Source: Paenibacillus hexagrammi (lineage in GTDB: Bacteria; Bacillota; Bacilli; Paenibacillales; NBRC-103111). From it: a DNA stretch of 64,000 nt. The notes beneath the pieces are model-generated. The model saw only the letters and a list, made by a program, of their open reading frames with translations, made no database searches and was not told the origin of the DNA. Position 1 is the stretch's first letter. Each line of letters starts with the position of its first letter. Where the stretch lies: NCBI RefSeq assembly GCF_021513275.1, contig NZ_CP090978.1, positions 5,623,247-5,687,246 of the forward strand, written 5' to 3'. Positions 63,076 to 64,000 of the stretch are shown piece by piece. Both the position numbers and the translations under genes were made by a program.

Positions 63076-64000
63076 ATGTCGTGCTCCTATCTCTGGGGAT
63101 GAACGCCGTAATTGTAGTACCAGCAAGCTCTTCGGAATGAAAGGAAAGCGAGCCGTTTAAAGCCTTAATTCGATTCTCCATACCATTGAGGCCAAATTTC
63201 CCTTTCGTATCCGCTGCCAGTCCAGGCATCCCTTTACCATCATCTTGAATAATAACCGTCCACTGTACACTTGTTACATTCACTTGAACGGAAAGCCGCT
63301 TAGCCTCAGCATGTTTCACTACATTGTTGACAGCCTCCTCAACCAAGTGATAGATGGTCTCCTCGATCTCAAGCCTCTCATGAGGAATCCATCCGGAATG
63401 CTCAAAGACGGGATGTATACCCGTATTCACTGTAATTCGCTTCAGCAGCTGCTGAATAGCATGATGAAGATTAAACTTTCTCTTCTCATCCTTAAGTTCA
63501 ACAATAAAACTGCGAATCCCCCGATGACTTTCTTTTACCTTCTTCTCTATCTCTGTTAGAATGGAAACCGTTTCGGACGAAATTTCAGAAGACAGTGCGC
63601 TTCTCAATTGAAACAATTGGATGGATATAAAGAACAATTCTTGAGCAATGCCATCGTGAATATTTTGGGCAATATGATCCCGTTCAAGCGTGACCGCGCT
63701 TTTCTGGACATTTCGTAAAATTTCCTGATATTCATAGTGAACTTCATGCTGAGCCAGGATTAGCTTCATATATTTTTTATGATATTCGGCTAACTCATCC
63801 GGCTCAGCTTCGACTAACAGCCAGCCATAACGCTGACCGTTACAGAGACGCAGCGTCTGTATGTACAAGGATACTATTTGCCCTGTCGGCGAAGGCACAT
63901 ACCTATAAGCACTATCCTCCTCCAACGGATGCTGATTGAAATAATTATTGTAGTACGTGTGCGTCCAGCTCTCAGACTTCTCAAATACAGATGAATCATC
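63068..64000 (-). CDS. NarX/DesK-type sensor histidine kinase (5' part outside window)
   Basis: The frame is open to the window edge, so the N-terminus is missing; 310 residues are visible. HisKA_3 H-box: ERDHIAQNIHDGIAQELFFISIQL. The HATPase domain has VEEAVNNVVKHAEAKRL (N box), IIQDDGKGMPG (G1) and KFGLNGMENRI (G2). The upstream part (about the first 90 visible residues) looks like the end of a PAS/GAF sensory domain. It phosphorylates the receiver encoded by the overlapping downstream gene; the eight-base overlap makes them cognate. Confidence 0.9.
   Translation of the reverse strand, partial: DDSSVFEKSESWTHTYYNNYFNQHPLEEDSAYRYVPSPTGQIVSLYIQTLRLCNGQRYGWLLVEAEPDELAEYHKKYMKLILAQHEVHYEYQEILRNVQKSAVTLERDHIAQNIHDGIAQELFFISIQLFQLRSALSSEISSETVSILTEIEKKVKESHRGIRSFIVELKDEKRKFNLHHAIQQLLKRITVNTGIHPVFEHSGWIPHERLEIEETIYHLVEEAVNNVVKHAEAKRLSVQVNVTSVQWTVIIQDDGKGMPGLAADTKGKFGLNGMENRIKALNGSLSFHSEELAGTTITAFIPRDRSTTYV

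Overview
The window looks like chromosomal DNA of an aerobic, spore-forming, plant-polysaccharide-degrading member of the Bacillales, most likely Paenibacillus or a close relative. The reasons are: strong AGGAGG ribosome binding sites with frequent TTG and GTG starts; Spo0M; a LysM-GH18 spore-type hydrolase; an S-layer homology protein; an Amj-type lipid II flippase; a large modular GH10 xylanase; a xylR-xylA pair; and a B. subtilis-like assimilatory nas cluster. No rRNA, tRNA or CRISPR array was seen.

Layout. 0-4.9 kb: a likely toxin-antitoxin pair, fumC, a hotdog thioesterase, a PPOX-family protein, a 53-residue Q/N-rich protein and a membrane protein. 4.9-8.5 kb: secreted GH10 xylanase with a cohesin-like domain, FIVAR-like domain and dockerin, preceded by a 37-codon leader ORF and a consensus CcpA cre site. 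8.7-13.9 kb: MFS transporter, DUF3298 protein, TRM11-like methyltransferase, a TetR regulator with operators that also cover the promoter of a membrane-protein gene, and a YiaA-like protein. 13.9-16.4 kb: an AT-rich, probably acquired patch with an IS21 transposase remnant, a MerR-MFS efflux pair read from a MerR-type 19-bp-spacer promoter, and a truncated DUF2167 gene. 16.5-31 kb: housekeeping and accessory genes (RDD protein, lipoproteins, YwjA-like ABC exporter with a Fur-like box, SDR-LysR pair flanked by two inverted copies of a palindromic MITE-like repeat, ilvE, spo0M, VOC, DUF1232, AraC/GyrI-like, LysE, ICL/PEP-mutase family, DinB). 31-37.7 kb: amj, a two-gene unit with a retropepsin-like protease, a DHODH-like protein fused to a polytopic membrane domain, a complete 1430-bp IS4-family element with 9-bp target duplication, an orphan carbamoyltransferase and a DUF2500 protein. 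38-44 kb: xylR/xylA with xylO, a MEDS-domain histidine kinase, two CBO0543-type membrane proteins, a second DinB protein.

44-54 kb: an operon read leftwards, nasD-nasE-nasB-nasC (nitrite reductase large and small subunits, then electron-transfer and catalytic subunits of assimilatory nitrate reductase). Upstream are two perfect TnrA/GlnR boxes (TGTNA-N7-TNACA), which tie the cluster to nitrogen limitation. NasB is a NasD paralogue that has lost three of four siroheme/4Fe-4S cysteines and carries an in-frame array of 42-bp repeats inside the dead domain. 54-64 kb: SDR, a small secreted protein, psuK-psuG (pseudouridine catabolism), nitroreductase, alpha/beta hydrolase, an SLH-domain protein and, at the edge, a NarX-type kinase overlapping an unusual regulator with receiver, polytopic membrane and degenerate HD-GYP domains.

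The points most worth a second look are the decayed NasB with its repeat array, the membrane-embedded receiver-HD-GYP regulator, the DHODH-membrane fusion with internally repeated HDR motifs, the palindromic MITE pair, and the cohesin-plus-dockerin xylanase. All functions are inferred from reading the sequence; no database search was run.
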